From: Desulfomonile tiedjei
Lineage (GTDB): Bacteria; Desulfobacterota; Desulfomonilia; Desulfomonilales; Desulfomonilaceae
NCBI GenBank assembly: GCA_016212925.1
Contig: JACRDF010000022.1
Coordinates: 1 to 64,000 of the forward strand
Length of the DNA: 64,000 nt
Reading direction: 5' to 3'
In this document: piece by piece, positions 9,026 to 17,135 of the stretch
How positions within the stretch are numbered: the stretch's first letter is position 1
Layout of the letters: every line of letters begins with the position of its first letter
Position numbers and translations under genes: made by a program
Notes under the pieces: generated by a model
Seen by the model: only the letters and a program-made list of their open reading frames with translations
What the model was told of the DNA's origin: nothing
Database searches by the model: none

Positions 9026-9514
9026 TCATTTCTTTTCCGATGGCGAGGGTGGGAGGATGAGCTTTTCTCCTCCCTTGAGAATATTGAGAGGGTCCCACCA
9101 TTTGGTTTTGTCGCTCTTTGTGTCCGGCTTCTTCTCCGGGGCTCTACGAGCGGTATCGGCCTTTTCTTCCTGGCTTGACGATTCCGTCTCCCCTGGTGGC
9201 CGGGCCTTGGCCTTATCGCCGGGTTTGGCCTGGTCTTCAGTCTTTTTTGGGGAAAAAACGATTTTCCCCCACCTGTTTGCGCGCTTGTCGTAGGAATAGA
9301 CCGCTATTGTCTCGCCTTCGCGGCACTTGACCCACCATTCGTCGAACTCAGCGCGATACTCCACGTCAACGATCTTGCCCGAGGTCGGGACCTCGAAACC
9401 GGTGATGGTCTCTTTCTTCTTTTCGGCAGCATGAACGAATTGGCTGGCAATCAGAAGGCAGAGAACAAGTGGCAAGATGGAGCGTGCTCCGGTCATGGCA
9501 GGATTATTCCCCAT
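9026..9514 (-). CDS. Exported hypothetical protein with charged tail
   Basis: A 162-residue frame. It has an N-terminal signal peptide (ILPLVLCLLIASQFVHA, cleavage likely after AHA-like FVHA), then a short folded-looking part (about 30-85) with FDEWWVKCREGETIAVYSYD, then a long K/E/P/D-rich low-complexity stretch ending WWDPLNILKGGEKLILP. Start may be the first ATG or the one 18 bases further in (MTGARS). No family recognised; probably periplasmic. It is followed on the same strand by the isochorismatase gene but separated by about 140 bases. Confidence 0.65.
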   Translation of the reverse strand: MGNNPAMTGARSILPLVLCLLIASQFVHAAEKKKETITGFEVPTSGKIVDVEYRAEFDEWWVKCREGETIAVYSYDKRANRWGKIVFSPKKTEDQAKPGDKAKARPPGETESSSQEEKADTARRAPEKKPDTKSDKTKWWDPLNILKGGEKLILPPSPSEKK

Positions 9515-9754
9515 CGAACGAGTATATCCCTTTGGCGTTGTGAGCGGCTATTATTGTTGCAACCGGCAATGTCCTGATGATCGCGACGGATTATTTCCGT
9601 GCCTCGGCCCGGATAGCATAAAACGGATCGCCGCGAATACCAAATGAATAATGCTCATGGTCCCGTGGTAGGGGCTTGCATCAGCCCCTTGAAGGCGTCC
9701 AGGGGCATACAGCCCCGGCAGCGTTTTCATCCTTCGAGACTTCAGTGCGGGCTA

Positions 9755-9883
9755 ATACCAGTTCGCAATAAATAACCTGACTTTGGGTGGACAGGTGGCA
9801 TGTCTCCGGAGCGAAGTCAGGTCCGCCGTTCGCAGAGGAAGAGACATGCCGCCTGTCTTATAAGGAAAATGGCGAACTGGTAT
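9755..9883. repeat. 129-bp near-palindromic element
   Basis: The ends are a perfect 12-bp inverted repeat, ATACCAGTTCGC at 9755-9766 and its complement at 9872-9883. An inner pair, GACAGGTGGCATGTCTC near 9791 and its complement with one mismatch near 9841-9857, makes the element a long hairpin. It lies in a gene-free stretch (9515-10017) that otherwise shows only a short GGGGCTTGCATCAGCCCC-type hairpin near 9671. It resembles a MITE; no second copy was noticed in the window. Confidence 0.75.
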
Positions 9884-10017
9884 AAAGCCGTCCGTCGGCC
9901 CCCTTGCGGCTGTAACACCAAAAAATTGCATTTTTTTTGAAGGGGCGGCAGGAGAAGCAGGGGCCGGATCGTTGGATAAGCTTCTCCCGCCCGAAGGTGG
10001 AGACTGCGCTAGACCCC

Positions 10018-10287
10018 CTATTCTCCTTTTTCTCGACACACAAGGTCTTTCAGCGCACTGGACGACCAAACCGCCAAAGGGCCGCAGGCCCCACGAGGGT
10101 CTACGCGGCAGCGATACCCCGTTTTATCGACGCCTTGGCCTTCGAGCGCTTGCCAGCTGTTCTTGAAATAGCAGCATTCGTCGTTAAAGCAAACGTGATG
10201 AATCTCTCCACCCCACGTCGATTCGAGAGGGGTCTCTATAGGGTCCATTTTAGACCCGCAGTGGGGACAAGTTGGATCTTTTTCCAT
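10018..10287 (-). CDS. Small zinc-ribbon protein
   Basis: An 89-residue protein with an N-terminal zinc ribbon: CPHCGSKM at 7-14 pairs with CFNDECCYF near 33-41, in the style of Ogr/Delta zinc fingers. A WQALEGQGVDKTGYRC segment and a short tail follow. An AGGAGA ribosome-binding site lies ahead of the ATG. Similar small proteins are common in deltaproteobacteria, but I cannot name a function. It stands alone. Confidence 0.7.
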   Translation of the reverse strand: MEKDPTCPHCGSKMDPIETPLESTWGGEIHHVCFNDECCYFKNSWQALEGQGVDKTGYRCRVDPRGACGPLAVWSSSALKDLVCREKGE

Positions 10288-10572
10288 TTTCTAGGTCTCC
10301 TTGTATTCTGGCACACGGTCCGGCGGCCGGCCGGAAGGCCCTGTCGCCGGCATCTCCTGTTTGCGCGATACAGATTGATCGTCGCGTCTTATTCGTAGGT
10401 GTTTGAGGAATAACACTGTCGACATATATCTTTTTTATAGGTAACCTTTTCTCCTCAAGGAAGCAAGGGGCTGCTGGGATTTTATCCCCCGCGGAAACGG
10501 ATTATAACAGGTGTCAAAAATGGTGACCGATTACGAAAAGCCCCTCTTAGAAATTGGTACGTCGCGGCCTCC

Positions 10573-10705
10573 GGAAACTGTCTCAAAACCCTGAAATGGA
10601 CGGAATTCAGGGTAGGGGCGCTTCGAGAAGCGCCCTGATTTCGGGCTGTTCCCGAACCGCCCCTACCGACAATGCCGTGAAATTGTCAGTTTTGAGACAG
10701 TTTCC
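10573..10705. repeat. 133-bp MITE-like element, copy 1 (GGAAACTGTCTCA ends)
   Basis: The ends form a perfect 17-bp terminal inverted repeat, GGAAACTGTCTCAAAAC (10573-10589 and complement 10689-10705). The core, GTAGGGGCGCTTCGAGAAGC and onward, holds two hairpins. It is nearly identical (about 52 of 55 bases) to the reverse complement of the core at 46.6 kb. It lies in the otherwise gene-free 10288-10864 stretch upstream of the histidine kinase gene. Confidence 0.85.
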
Positions 10706-10864
10706 CCGTGTCGGCACGTTTTTCGGATACCAATCCACTGGTTCGGCCTGGTGTCCCTGCCGTTCTTTAATAATGTTACATGTTTGATCGCGAACCGGTG
10801 AATGATCTGGAAGCAAGATCAATGTATGGGTTAGCATAGCGAAAAACGCCAAGGGACCATCGAC

Positions 10865-12061
10865 ATGATCGACGACAACGGCAAAACCACTGAACCCGCT
10901 GAGCAGCTTGAGGAGCCGATCGAGAAGATCATTCTGCGCAGCATGAACGAAGGTGTCATCACGGTTGAATGCAATGGGGACATCCATACCGCGAACCCGG
11001 CTGCTCTTAGGATCTTGGGGCTAAACGAGCAGGAAATCCACGGCAGGAAATTTGACTCTGTGTTTTCCCAGCCGAAAAACGCGCCTTTCAGGGACGTTTT
11101 TGCCCGCGTTCAGGCGGGTGTGGGAACGGTGCACGAGCAAATTCAATTCGAGCGAAATGACGGCCAAATGCTGGATCTGGCGGTCGCCACGTCCTTTCTG
11201 GAAGTGGATGAATGCGTGCCCGGCAGCCAGACCGTCGCTATAGTTTTTCGTGACATCACAGCGTTCAAGTCTCTGGAACGCGTTAAAAGGCGTGCCGTTA
11301 ATCATCTGTCCCACGAACTCAAAACTCCTCTTGCCATTATCAAGGCCTCGACAGAGTCCCTTGCTAAGCTCCGTCAGGCTGACTCGAAGTCTGCTGGCGC
11401 TCTGGACCGAATTCTCCGCAATGTTCAGAGGCTTAGCAATATCCAGGTCCTCGTGGAGCAAATCCTGAGCCCTCCCGAGTACAGGCCTCAAACGTTGCAG
11501 GTCTTGCCGTTTGTCGAGGGAATCCTCGATGATCTTCGAGAACGCTCACGCCACCGGTCATTCGATCTTGTCTCTCATATCGAGGATGTGCAGACAGAGA
11601 CGCTGGATCCGAACATCCTGCGACTTGTCCTGGAAACCCTGGTTAAGAACGCGGTCGAGAACACCCCGGATGATGGAGAGGTCTCCGTTTCAGTGCAACA
11701 GGCACCGGAAGGAATCCTGGTCCAGGTCCGGGACCGTGGAGTCGGCATACCTGTTGAGGATCAAGAATTCATATTCGAGGGGTTCCATCACACCCAGCCC
11801 ACAGTGGAATACTCCACAAAAAAGCCGTTCGATTTCAACGCGGGTGGTGCGGGCCTGGAGTTGCTCAGATTGAAGGCATTGGCCGAGCTTGGCTATTTTG
11901 AAATTGCCTTCGAGACTTCCCGGTGCAAATATGTCCCGACGGGTCGGGACCATTGCCCGGGCGCCATCGCGTCATGTTCCCACGTGCAAGACAATGAAGG
12001 ATGCCGCGAATCCGGTGGCACTACGTTTTCAGTGCTTTTCCGGCAACGTGTGAATCGATGA
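10865..12061 (+). CDS. PAS-domain sensor histidine kinase with C-terminal cysteine cluster
   Basis: A 398-residue, soluble, two-domain sensor kinase. The PAS domain is at about 22-135. The HisKA dimerisation domain has the phospho-accepting His150 in NHLSHELKTPL. The HATPase domain has an N-box VLETLVKNAVENTP (about 243-256) and G1 RDRGVGIP. There are no membrane segments, so it senses an internal signal. Between the G2 region and the terminal GGTTFSVLF strand is an insert with Cys354, Cys364, Cys371 and Cys380, spaced like a metal or Fe-S site. No response regulator gene is adjacent, so the partner is elsewhere. Confidence 0.93.
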   Translation: MIDDNGKTTEPAEQLEEPIEKIILRSMNEGVITVECNGDIHTANPAALRILGLNEQEIHGRKFDSVFSQPKNAPFRDVFARVQAGVGTVHEQIQFERNDGQMLDLAVATSFLEVDECVPGSQTVAIVFRDITAFKSLERVKRRAVNHLSHELKTPLAIIKASTESLAKLRQADSKSAGALDRILRNVQRLSNIQVLVEQILSPPEYRPQTLQVLPFVEGILDDLRERSRHRSFDLVSHIEDVQTETLDPNILRLVLETLVKNAVENTPDDGEVSVSVQQAPEGILVQVRDRGVGIPVEDQEFIFEGFHHTQPTVEYSTKKPFDFNAGGAGLELLRLKALAELGYFEIAFETSRCKYVPTGRDHCPGAIASCSHVQDNEGCRESGGTTFSVLFRQRVNR

Positions 12062-12156
12062 TGCCCTGCCCATACCCGCACTCCAACGCGTTTGTAGCAA
12101 TATCAATGACCCCCTCACCTCGAGGCCTTGATTAGCCAATAGAATGAAGGTGGCTG

Positions 12157-13527
12157 ATGGATTCGGCTTTTCGCAAGCGATTGGACAGAATGTTTTCCCC
12201 GCGCTCCGTTGCTGTAATAGGCGCTGGAGCCAGCCCCGACAAAGTGGGGCACGCTATAATGGATAGTTTGGTTACCGGGGGGTTTCCAGGCCCGATCTAT
12301 CCCGTGCATCCGCGGCATGAGCGCATTCTGGGGCTGAAGGTTTACCCCGACCTGGACCATTTGCCGGAGGTCCCTGACCTGGCTGTGGTAGCGTTGAATC
12401 AGCAGTCGACGGTTAAGGCCACCGCGCGATTGCGAGAAATGGGCGTCAGTGGCGTCAGTGTAATTGCCGGCGGATATTCGGAAATGGGCAGTGACGGGGC
12501 CAAGCTTCAGGAAGCATTGAAAGACGCGGCCGGCGACATGCCTATGGTTGGGCCCAATACTTTGGGGTTCCTCAATGCTCGGGCAAAGCTAAATGTTACC
12601 TTTTATCCGAGAGTATTGCATCCGGGGACGGTGTCTTTCCTCAGCCAGAGCGGAGGCATCGGACTAGGCATAAAAGGCCGAGCGGACGACGAGGGGTTGG
12701 GGCTCGCCAAATGGGTAGGAGTCGGCAACCGGGTGAACCTGGAATTTGATACTTTGCTGGAATACCTCAAAGATGATCCTGAAACACGGGTCATTGGCAT
12801 TTTTACCGAAGGGTCCGCTGATCCGAGGGCCTTCGTGAAGCAGGTGGCGACAATCACTCCCGAAAAGCCCGTTATCGTGTACAAAGGCGGTTTGGGAGAC
12901 GACGCGGATAGGGTTACGGTAACCCACACCGGAGCGGCCGCGGGTTCCGCTCGCATATGGGAAGGCGCTTTACGACAAGCCGGCGCGCATATGGTGTCTT
13001 CCATCGACGAGATGGTGGCTGTGTGCAAAGGCCTGTCCGTGGGCAAAGTCCCCCGCGGAAAAAGGCTCGGGATCTTCACTCATACCGCCGGTCCAAGCAT
13101 CGTGGCGTGGGACATGCTCAGCAAAGAGCCTGGTTGCGTCCTTGCCGAACTGACTCCAGCCACGATCCAACGCATCGCTGACATACTCGGCCCCACTGTC
13201 CCGGTAGTTTACAAGAACCCGGTGGACGGCGCAGCGGGGGCCTTCCTCACTGAGCCGTTCCACGACATCGCGGAAGCCCTGCTTGCCGATCCGTCGGTGG
13301 ACGCCTTGCTGGCGATCTTCTGTGAACACAAAAACTGGGCCTATCCCTCCCAAGCACTCATCGAACTGGCCGCGCAATACCCACAGCCAATCATCGCGTG
13401 CTTTATCGGCACAATCCAAAAAATCGGACCAGACCGCGCCCGACTCCATGAAGCAGGTGTCCCCACATACGTCCTCCCCGAAGACGCAGCCCTCGGCCTC
13501 GCAGCCCTGCTCCGCAGGGTGCGGTGA
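12157..13527 (+). CDS. ADP-forming acyl-CoA synthetase, CoA-binding (alpha-type) subunit
   Basis: 456 residues. The CoA-binding Rossmann domain (SVAVIGAGASPDKVGHAIMDSL, about 16-37) is followed by two succinyl-CoA-ligase-like domains with VGPNTLGF, SQSGGIG and THTGAAAGSARIWEGAL; the last contains the histidine region expected to be phosphorylated in this family. AAGGTGG precedes the ATG. The length fits a separate alpha subunit; the ATP-grasp beta subunit is not nearby. In anaerobes the complex converts acyl-CoA plus ADP and phosphate to acid, CoA and ATP. Substrate unknown. Its 3' end abuts a purine-rich tract and a palindrome. Confidence 0.9.
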   Translation: MDSAFRKRLDRMFSPRSVAVIGAGASPDKVGHAIMDSLVTGGFPGPIYPVHPRHERILGLKVYPDLDHLPEVPDLAVVALNQQSTVKATARLREMGVSGVSVIAGGYSEMGSDGAKLQEALKDAAGDMPMVGPNTLGFLNARAKLNVTFYPRVLHPGTVSFLSQSGGIGLGIKGRADDEGLGLAKWVGVGNRVNLEFDTLLEYLKDDPETRVIGIFTEGSADPRAFVKQVATITPEKPVIVYKGGLGDDADRVTVTHTGAAAGSARIWEGALRQAGAHMVSSIDEMVAVCKGLSVGKVPRGKRLGIFTHTAGPSIVAWDMLSKEPGCVLAELTPATIQRIADILGPTVPVVYKNPVDGAAGAFLTEPFHDIAEALLADPSVDALLAIFCEHKNWAYPSQALIELAAQYPQPIIACFIGTIQKIGPDRARLHEAGVPTYVLPEDAALGLAALLRRVR

Positions 13528-13574
13528 AGAAGAGGGGAAAGGAAGAAGAAGAGAGTGGAAGAAAGAGAGAGAAT

Positions 13575-13631
13575 GCTGGGGGAAACTTTTTTGCAAAAAA
13601 GTTTCCCCCAGCACCCCCCTTCCAAAAACTC
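13575..13631 (+). repeat. Palindromic repeat family A, copy 1
   Basis: A perfect 38-bp palindrome (13575-13612; GCTGGGGGAAAC arm, TTTTTTGCAAAAAA centre) is followed by a C-rich spacer and CCAAAAACTC. On its left, 13528-13573 is almost pure purine (AAGAAGAGGGG type). Copies are at 15061, 55206 and 55490. It lies between two convergent genes and could also terminate transcription from both sides. It faces copy 2 in inverted orientation across the gene at 13698-14984. Confidence 0.9.
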
Positions 13632-13697
13632 TTGTATCTTATTGTAATAGGCTTGGCACATGAACGTGAGGGAGCGGTTTCAACGGGATATGTTGGC

Positions 13698-14984
13698 TCA
13701 TTTCGGGCTGGGAAAGACAACTTCCTTGCCTTTAGTCTCCAGGATTGCCTTTCTGCAACCGAGCTTGAAGTCCTCCTCTTCGGGATTCTCTAGAATCTTC
13801 ACAACCGCCTTGAACAACTCAGCAGTCGTCAAGAGACCAAATTGTTTTCGCTCTGCTGCTTTCCGAGCTTTCTCCGTAAACGGCTCTCCTCTCTGATCTA
13901 AGGGCACCAGTCTAAAGGGATTGCCTATTAGTACTCCGTGGGAATAGTCTCCGCGTTCGTTGAAATCTTCGTCGACTACGCGCGAAAGCTGGTCGATTTT
14001 GTCAACATTAATCGGCTTCCTGTCTTTGCCTTCGACTTCGGCCAAGGCCCGACCTTCATTGGACTCCATGACTACATCATGCTCCATGTCGTCTTGCCTG
14101 AACCTGTCAGCCGCGAACCCCATCAGATTTAATGCGCGTAACACCACTTCTTCCAGCGAGCGCCCCTGTTCATAAAGAAGCCCTCTAAACTCGGCTAGTT
14201 CATTCTTGTCCTCGGTCAAGGCACCCAACTTGGCCTCAATCAGGGCACGCTCTTTTTCCACAGATTCGATACTTGCGAGGATTTCAGCCTCTCCCGGAAC
14301 AAGAAAGGACTTAGTCCAATCTGGTGCTGGGGTCCGGAAATTGTCTGTCAAATACGGCCGCGCTCCCTCTACTAATACGTTAATTAATTTCACGGGGTCG
14401 ACATACTCAAGAGAGCGTGGGAGGAACACTATTCTTCCCCGGTGAACTTTCCATGTGAAGCCCACGAAATTCCCTGCCTTATTTTTCAAGAATACTTCGC
14501 CGATGATCTTCGCCCCCGTAGTGAGGCAGGCTTCATAAACCAATTGCTTCTGAAAAGCCCTAAAGTATGCGGCGAAGGGATGATTAGCTTCCACAAGATC
14601 AATTGCATATCCGCGACCCGGTACTAAAGCAGTAGTCAGATTCTCCGTGAACTGCGATTGAGGTAACCAGTCATAGTTGGTAGCGCGAAAAGGGCCTGGG
14701 GAATGCAAGTCCGGGTATGGGGGTTCCTTCGAGCGCTGGGTTTCATACGGCAATAGATAGGTGCACACAAGCTTGCCCCTCATCAGTAAGCCTTCCACTT
14801 CCTTGCGTCTACGTTCTAAGATAGATTTCGCCTGGAAGCCACCAAGTCGAAATAGATCTGTCAGGGCGGGAGGAGCTATGACTAGGATGTCAGCATCTGC
14901 CCATGTATGTTCATCCTCGAACGCAGTGTTCAAAACATCCTCGGAATGAATCGTCCATTCTGCTGCGACAATGCGAAATTTCAT
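13698..14984 (-). CDS. Uncharacterised protein with C-terminal PDDEXK-like nuclease signature
   Basis: 428 residues. Residues 1-210 form an alpha/beta region of no family I recognise (DADILVIAPPALTDLF, GRIVFLPR). Residues about 235-275 are a charged coiled coil. The C-terminal part (285-395) has Asp303 in HDVVMESN and Glu318-Gly-Lys320 in LAEVEGKDRKPIN followed by KIDQL. This matches the D...ExK core plus trailing Q of PD-(D/E)XK nucleases. AGAGG precedes the ATG. The gene stands alone, bounded on both sides by inverted copies of repeat family A. A defence or DNA-damage role is inference; catalysis is unproven. Confidence 0.75.
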   Translation of the reverse strand: MKFRIVAAEWTIHSEDVLNTAFEDEHTWADADILVIAPPALTDLFRLGGFQAKSILERRRKEVEGLLMRGKLVCTYLLPYETQRSKEPPYPDLHSPGPFRATNYDWLPQSQFTENLTTALVPGRGYAIDLVEANHPFAAYFRAFQKQLVYEACLTTGAKIIGEVFLKNKAGNFVGFTWKVHRGRIVFLPRSLEYVDPVKLINVLVEGARPYLTDNFRTPAPDWTKSFLVPGEAEILASIESVEKERALIEAKLGALTEDKNELAEFRGLLYEQGRSLEEVVLRALNLMGFAADRFRQDDMEHDVVMESNEGRALAEVEGKDRKPINVDKIDQLSRVVDEDFNERGDYSHGVLIGNPFRLVPLDQRGEPFTEKARKAAERKQFGLLTTAELFKAVVKILENPEEEDFKLGCRKAILETKGKEVVFPSPK

Positions 14985-15060
14985 AGCTGCCTCTTAAGCC
15001 GTCCTTCCAACTACAAAATCGGGGTATTCTCACGCTGCAAATAACTTTAGCATAATATAG

Positions 15061-15117
15061 GAGTTTTTGGGGGAGGGGTCCGGGGAGGCCCCTTTTTGCA
15101 AAAAGGGGCCTCCCCGG
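15061..15117 (-). repeat. Palindromic repeat family A, copy 2
   Basis: GAGTTTTTGGGGGAGGGG is followed by a perfect 38-bp palindrome (15080-15117; CCGGGGAGGCCCC arm, TTTTTGCAAAAA centre). To its right, 15118-15168 is almost pure pyrimidine (CTTCTTCTCTTCTCC type), the mirror of the purine tract beside copy 1. Orientation is inverted relative to copy 1, with the GAGTTTTTGG ends facing inward toward the 13698-14984 gene. Confidence 0.9.
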
Positions 15118-15169
15118 AAAATCCCTTCTTCTCTTCTCCTCCTCCCTTTCCCTCTCTCCTCCTCCAGAC

Positions 15170-15982
15170 CTACCCTCGGAAGCCTACCACGGCTATATGT
15201 CTGCCGGAATTGGCGCCGTCGCGGCGGTGGGAGAAGAAGAGGTCTTTGTGGCAAGCTGTGCAAAGATCCGCGACATGGATGTTTTTTTGGGGAACACCCA
15301 TTTCGGTCAGTTCGAACCGGTTCGCGGCGGACAGGTCCAAATGGTACGATGTCGTCGATCTAGGACTTGAGTTGTGTTCGCTGATAAAACGCTCCGCATC
15401 GGGGAAACTCTTACGGAAGGGTTTCAGAACTGCATCGTCCACTTCGTAGCAGCATGGGCCGATGCCGGGCCCTATCCCGACCAGGAGTTGGGAGGGATCT
15501 GAGTGGAACGTGGCTCCCATAAACTCCAGGGTTTTGCGCGTAATTCTCAATATTGTCCCTCGCCAGCCCGCGTGGACTGCGGCCGCGATTTTTCGGACAG
15601 GGTCGAGTATCAGTATGGGGACGCAATCTGCAGTCTTTACCGCGGGGAAGATGTCGGGTGTGGCCGTCACTATTGCGTCGGCCTGCGAAGGCATATCGAG
15701 CGGCGCGTCTACCATCTGAATGTGGTCCCCGTGTACCTGGCGGCAAGTCACTATTCTCTGAGGATCAATTCCGATATGTTTGCCAAGAATCGCGAAGTTG
15801 CTCCTAACATTTTCCTGTGAATCGCCTTGGCTGGCGGAGAAGTTCAGGGAATCGAAAGGCTCGGGGGACTGACCGCCTTGCCTCAAGGAAAAGGCCATGA
15901 CAGCTCCAAACGATTCCGCGGCCGAAACGGCAAGCGCTATTTGGTTTTCTTGCACCTTGGATAGGGACACGTCTATGTTCAA
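15170..15982 (-). CDS. pgeF: Peptidoglycan editing factor PgeF (laccase-domain/YfiH)
   Basis: 270 residues with all family hallmarks: CRQVHGD, KTADCVPILI, the zinc/copper-site HAGWRG, and GPGIGPCCYEV. In well-studied homologues it removes wrong (serine-containing) muropeptide precursors; older literature calls it polyphenol oxidase. The frame begins at a TTG that overlaps the NYN gene stop (TTGA); a GTG five codons in is an alternative. It is the last gene of a minus-strand trio (small membrane protein, NYN, pgeF). Confidence 0.9.
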   Translation of the reverse strand: MNIDVSLSKVQENQIALAVSAAESFGAVMAFSLRQGGQSPEPFDSLNFSASQGDSQENVRSNFAILGKHIGIDPQRIVTCRQVHGDHIQMVDAPLDMPSQADAIVTATPDIFPAVKTADCVPILILDPVRKIAAAVHAGWRGTILRITRKTLEFMGATFHSDPSQLLVGIGPGIGPCCYEVDDAVLKPFRKSFPDAERFISEHNSSPRSTTSYHLDLSAANRFELTEMGVPQKNIHVADLCTACHKDLFFSHRRDGANSGRHIAVVGFRG

Positions 15983-16443
15983 TTCTTGTCAGACCGCTTG
16001 AAGAAGTCGAGCCAATCGTCAATGTCAATATGTTCCGTTTGCATCGGTTTCGTCGGACTCATCGCGGCCGCTTCCTCCAATAGTTTCCGGAATTGTCCTG
16101 ACGGCATGACTCGCGCCCCCTGGTGAGCGACGAAGCCACCCAAAGCCTTGTCAGACGAAACGAGAATCAAATCGCGTTTGTTAGTGGATTTTTTTACCAG
16201 GTCTTTTATTCGGGAATCAGCGTCAGAACCGGGGTGGGCATAGAGTATCTTGACGCTTTTGTATTTTGATCCTTCCGGAAATTCCGCGTCCTGCGGGCCG
16301 TCGAAAACCACCGTGACCTTTGCCTTCCGGACCGCGAGGAATTTCGCAAGGCTGTGGATCAAGTTCCTCCTGGCTGCAACTTTGTCCTTGTGCCAACCTA
16401 TTGTCTGAGCCATCACGTTGTTGCCATCGATGAGATACGGCAT
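15979..16443 (-). CDS. NYN (YacP-like) RNase-fold protein
   Basis: 154 residues, PIN-like NYN domain. Acidic positions are seen in YLIDGNNVMAQ (Asp6), VVFDGPQD, GSDADSRIKDLV and VSSDKALGGFV. YacP/NYN proteins are ribonucleases thought to act in RNA processing or decay. AAGG precedes the ATG. It is 7 bases downstream of the small membrane-protein gene and overlaps pgeF by 4, forming an operon. Confidence 0.88.
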   Translation of the reverse strand: MPYLIDGNNVMAQTIGWHKDKVAARRNLIHSLAKFLAVRKAKVTVVFDGPQDAEFPEGSKYKSVKILYAHPGSDADSRIKDLVKKSTNKRDLILVSSDKALGGFVAHQGARVMPSGQFRKLLEEAAAMSPTKPMQTEHIDIDDWLDFFKRSDKN

Positions 16444-16450
16444 CGGGCCT

Positions 16451-16747
16451 TCACTCTCTCACAAACGCGAAATACACCACCAGAAGAGCGAGTATGCCCA
16501 TTGCAGCAATAAAAGTAATAAGCTCCGTCAGGTTGCTCGAGTCCCTGGGATAAAAATAGTGAAATATGACGGCGGAACCCATCAATCCACCGAGGGCAAG
16601 CGTCAAAAACTTCTTGCGTCGCAGGATGGCATAAATAAAAAGGGCAACGCAAAGACCTATAAAGACCGGGTGAAAGATCAATTCACCAGGGCCGGTCACG
16701 CCAAGAAGCTTGTTTATTGCCTCGAAGAAATTAGCCATAGTCTGCAT
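16451..16747 (-). CDS. Small membrane protein
   Basis: About 98 residues from the ATG at 16747, which follows AGAGG by 8 bases; a much longer frame upstream has no supporting features. Three hydrophobic segments: FHPVFIGLCVALFIYAI, LTLALGGLMGSAVIF and LITFIAAMGILALLVVYFAF. First gene of the operon with the NYN protein and pgeF, divergent from the EF-G gene. No family recognised. Confidence 0.75.
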   Translation of the reverse strand: MQTMANFFEAINKLLGVTGPGELIFHPVFIGLCVALFIYAILRRKKFLTLALGGLMGSAVIFHYFYPRDSSNLTELITFIAAMGILALLVVYFAFVRE

Positions 16748-17135
16748 GATTTCAACCTCTGCAAAACGACTGTGTTGGTGACCCTGGACTTTATCATGTC
16801 CTGAACGAGAAAGGCAAATAATATCCAGTCCGTAACCCGCTTGACAAGATTCAAATAAGATGCGAAAAATAGACCTGTTTTTTTCAGAGACACTCGAACC
16901 TGCGCTGTTGCAAACTTCTTCCGGCTCAATTCCCCGTTCCAGGCCAGTGAACATGCAACCGTGACGTGAAAGAGGTAGACAGGCAGGCTCTGCAATCACT
17001 TGCTATCCGAAGAGCGTTCAGGGACAGTTCCGACAGAGGAGTCTATTGTCAAGACGCCTTTTTTCGGAAACTTGCCACGACTTAATATTGTCTTGAAGCC
17101 CTTTACCGGGGCTCCACAAAGCCGTTGGAGATATC

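Noticed and set aside
13283-13663. Overlapping plus- and minus-strand frames at the end of the ACD gene
   Set aside because: They read through the homopurine tract and the palindrome and are shadows of the ACD subunit frame.
16748-16999. Long N-terminal extension of the small membrane protein
   Set aside because: No membrane or domain signal, and AGAGG sits before the internal ATG at 16747.
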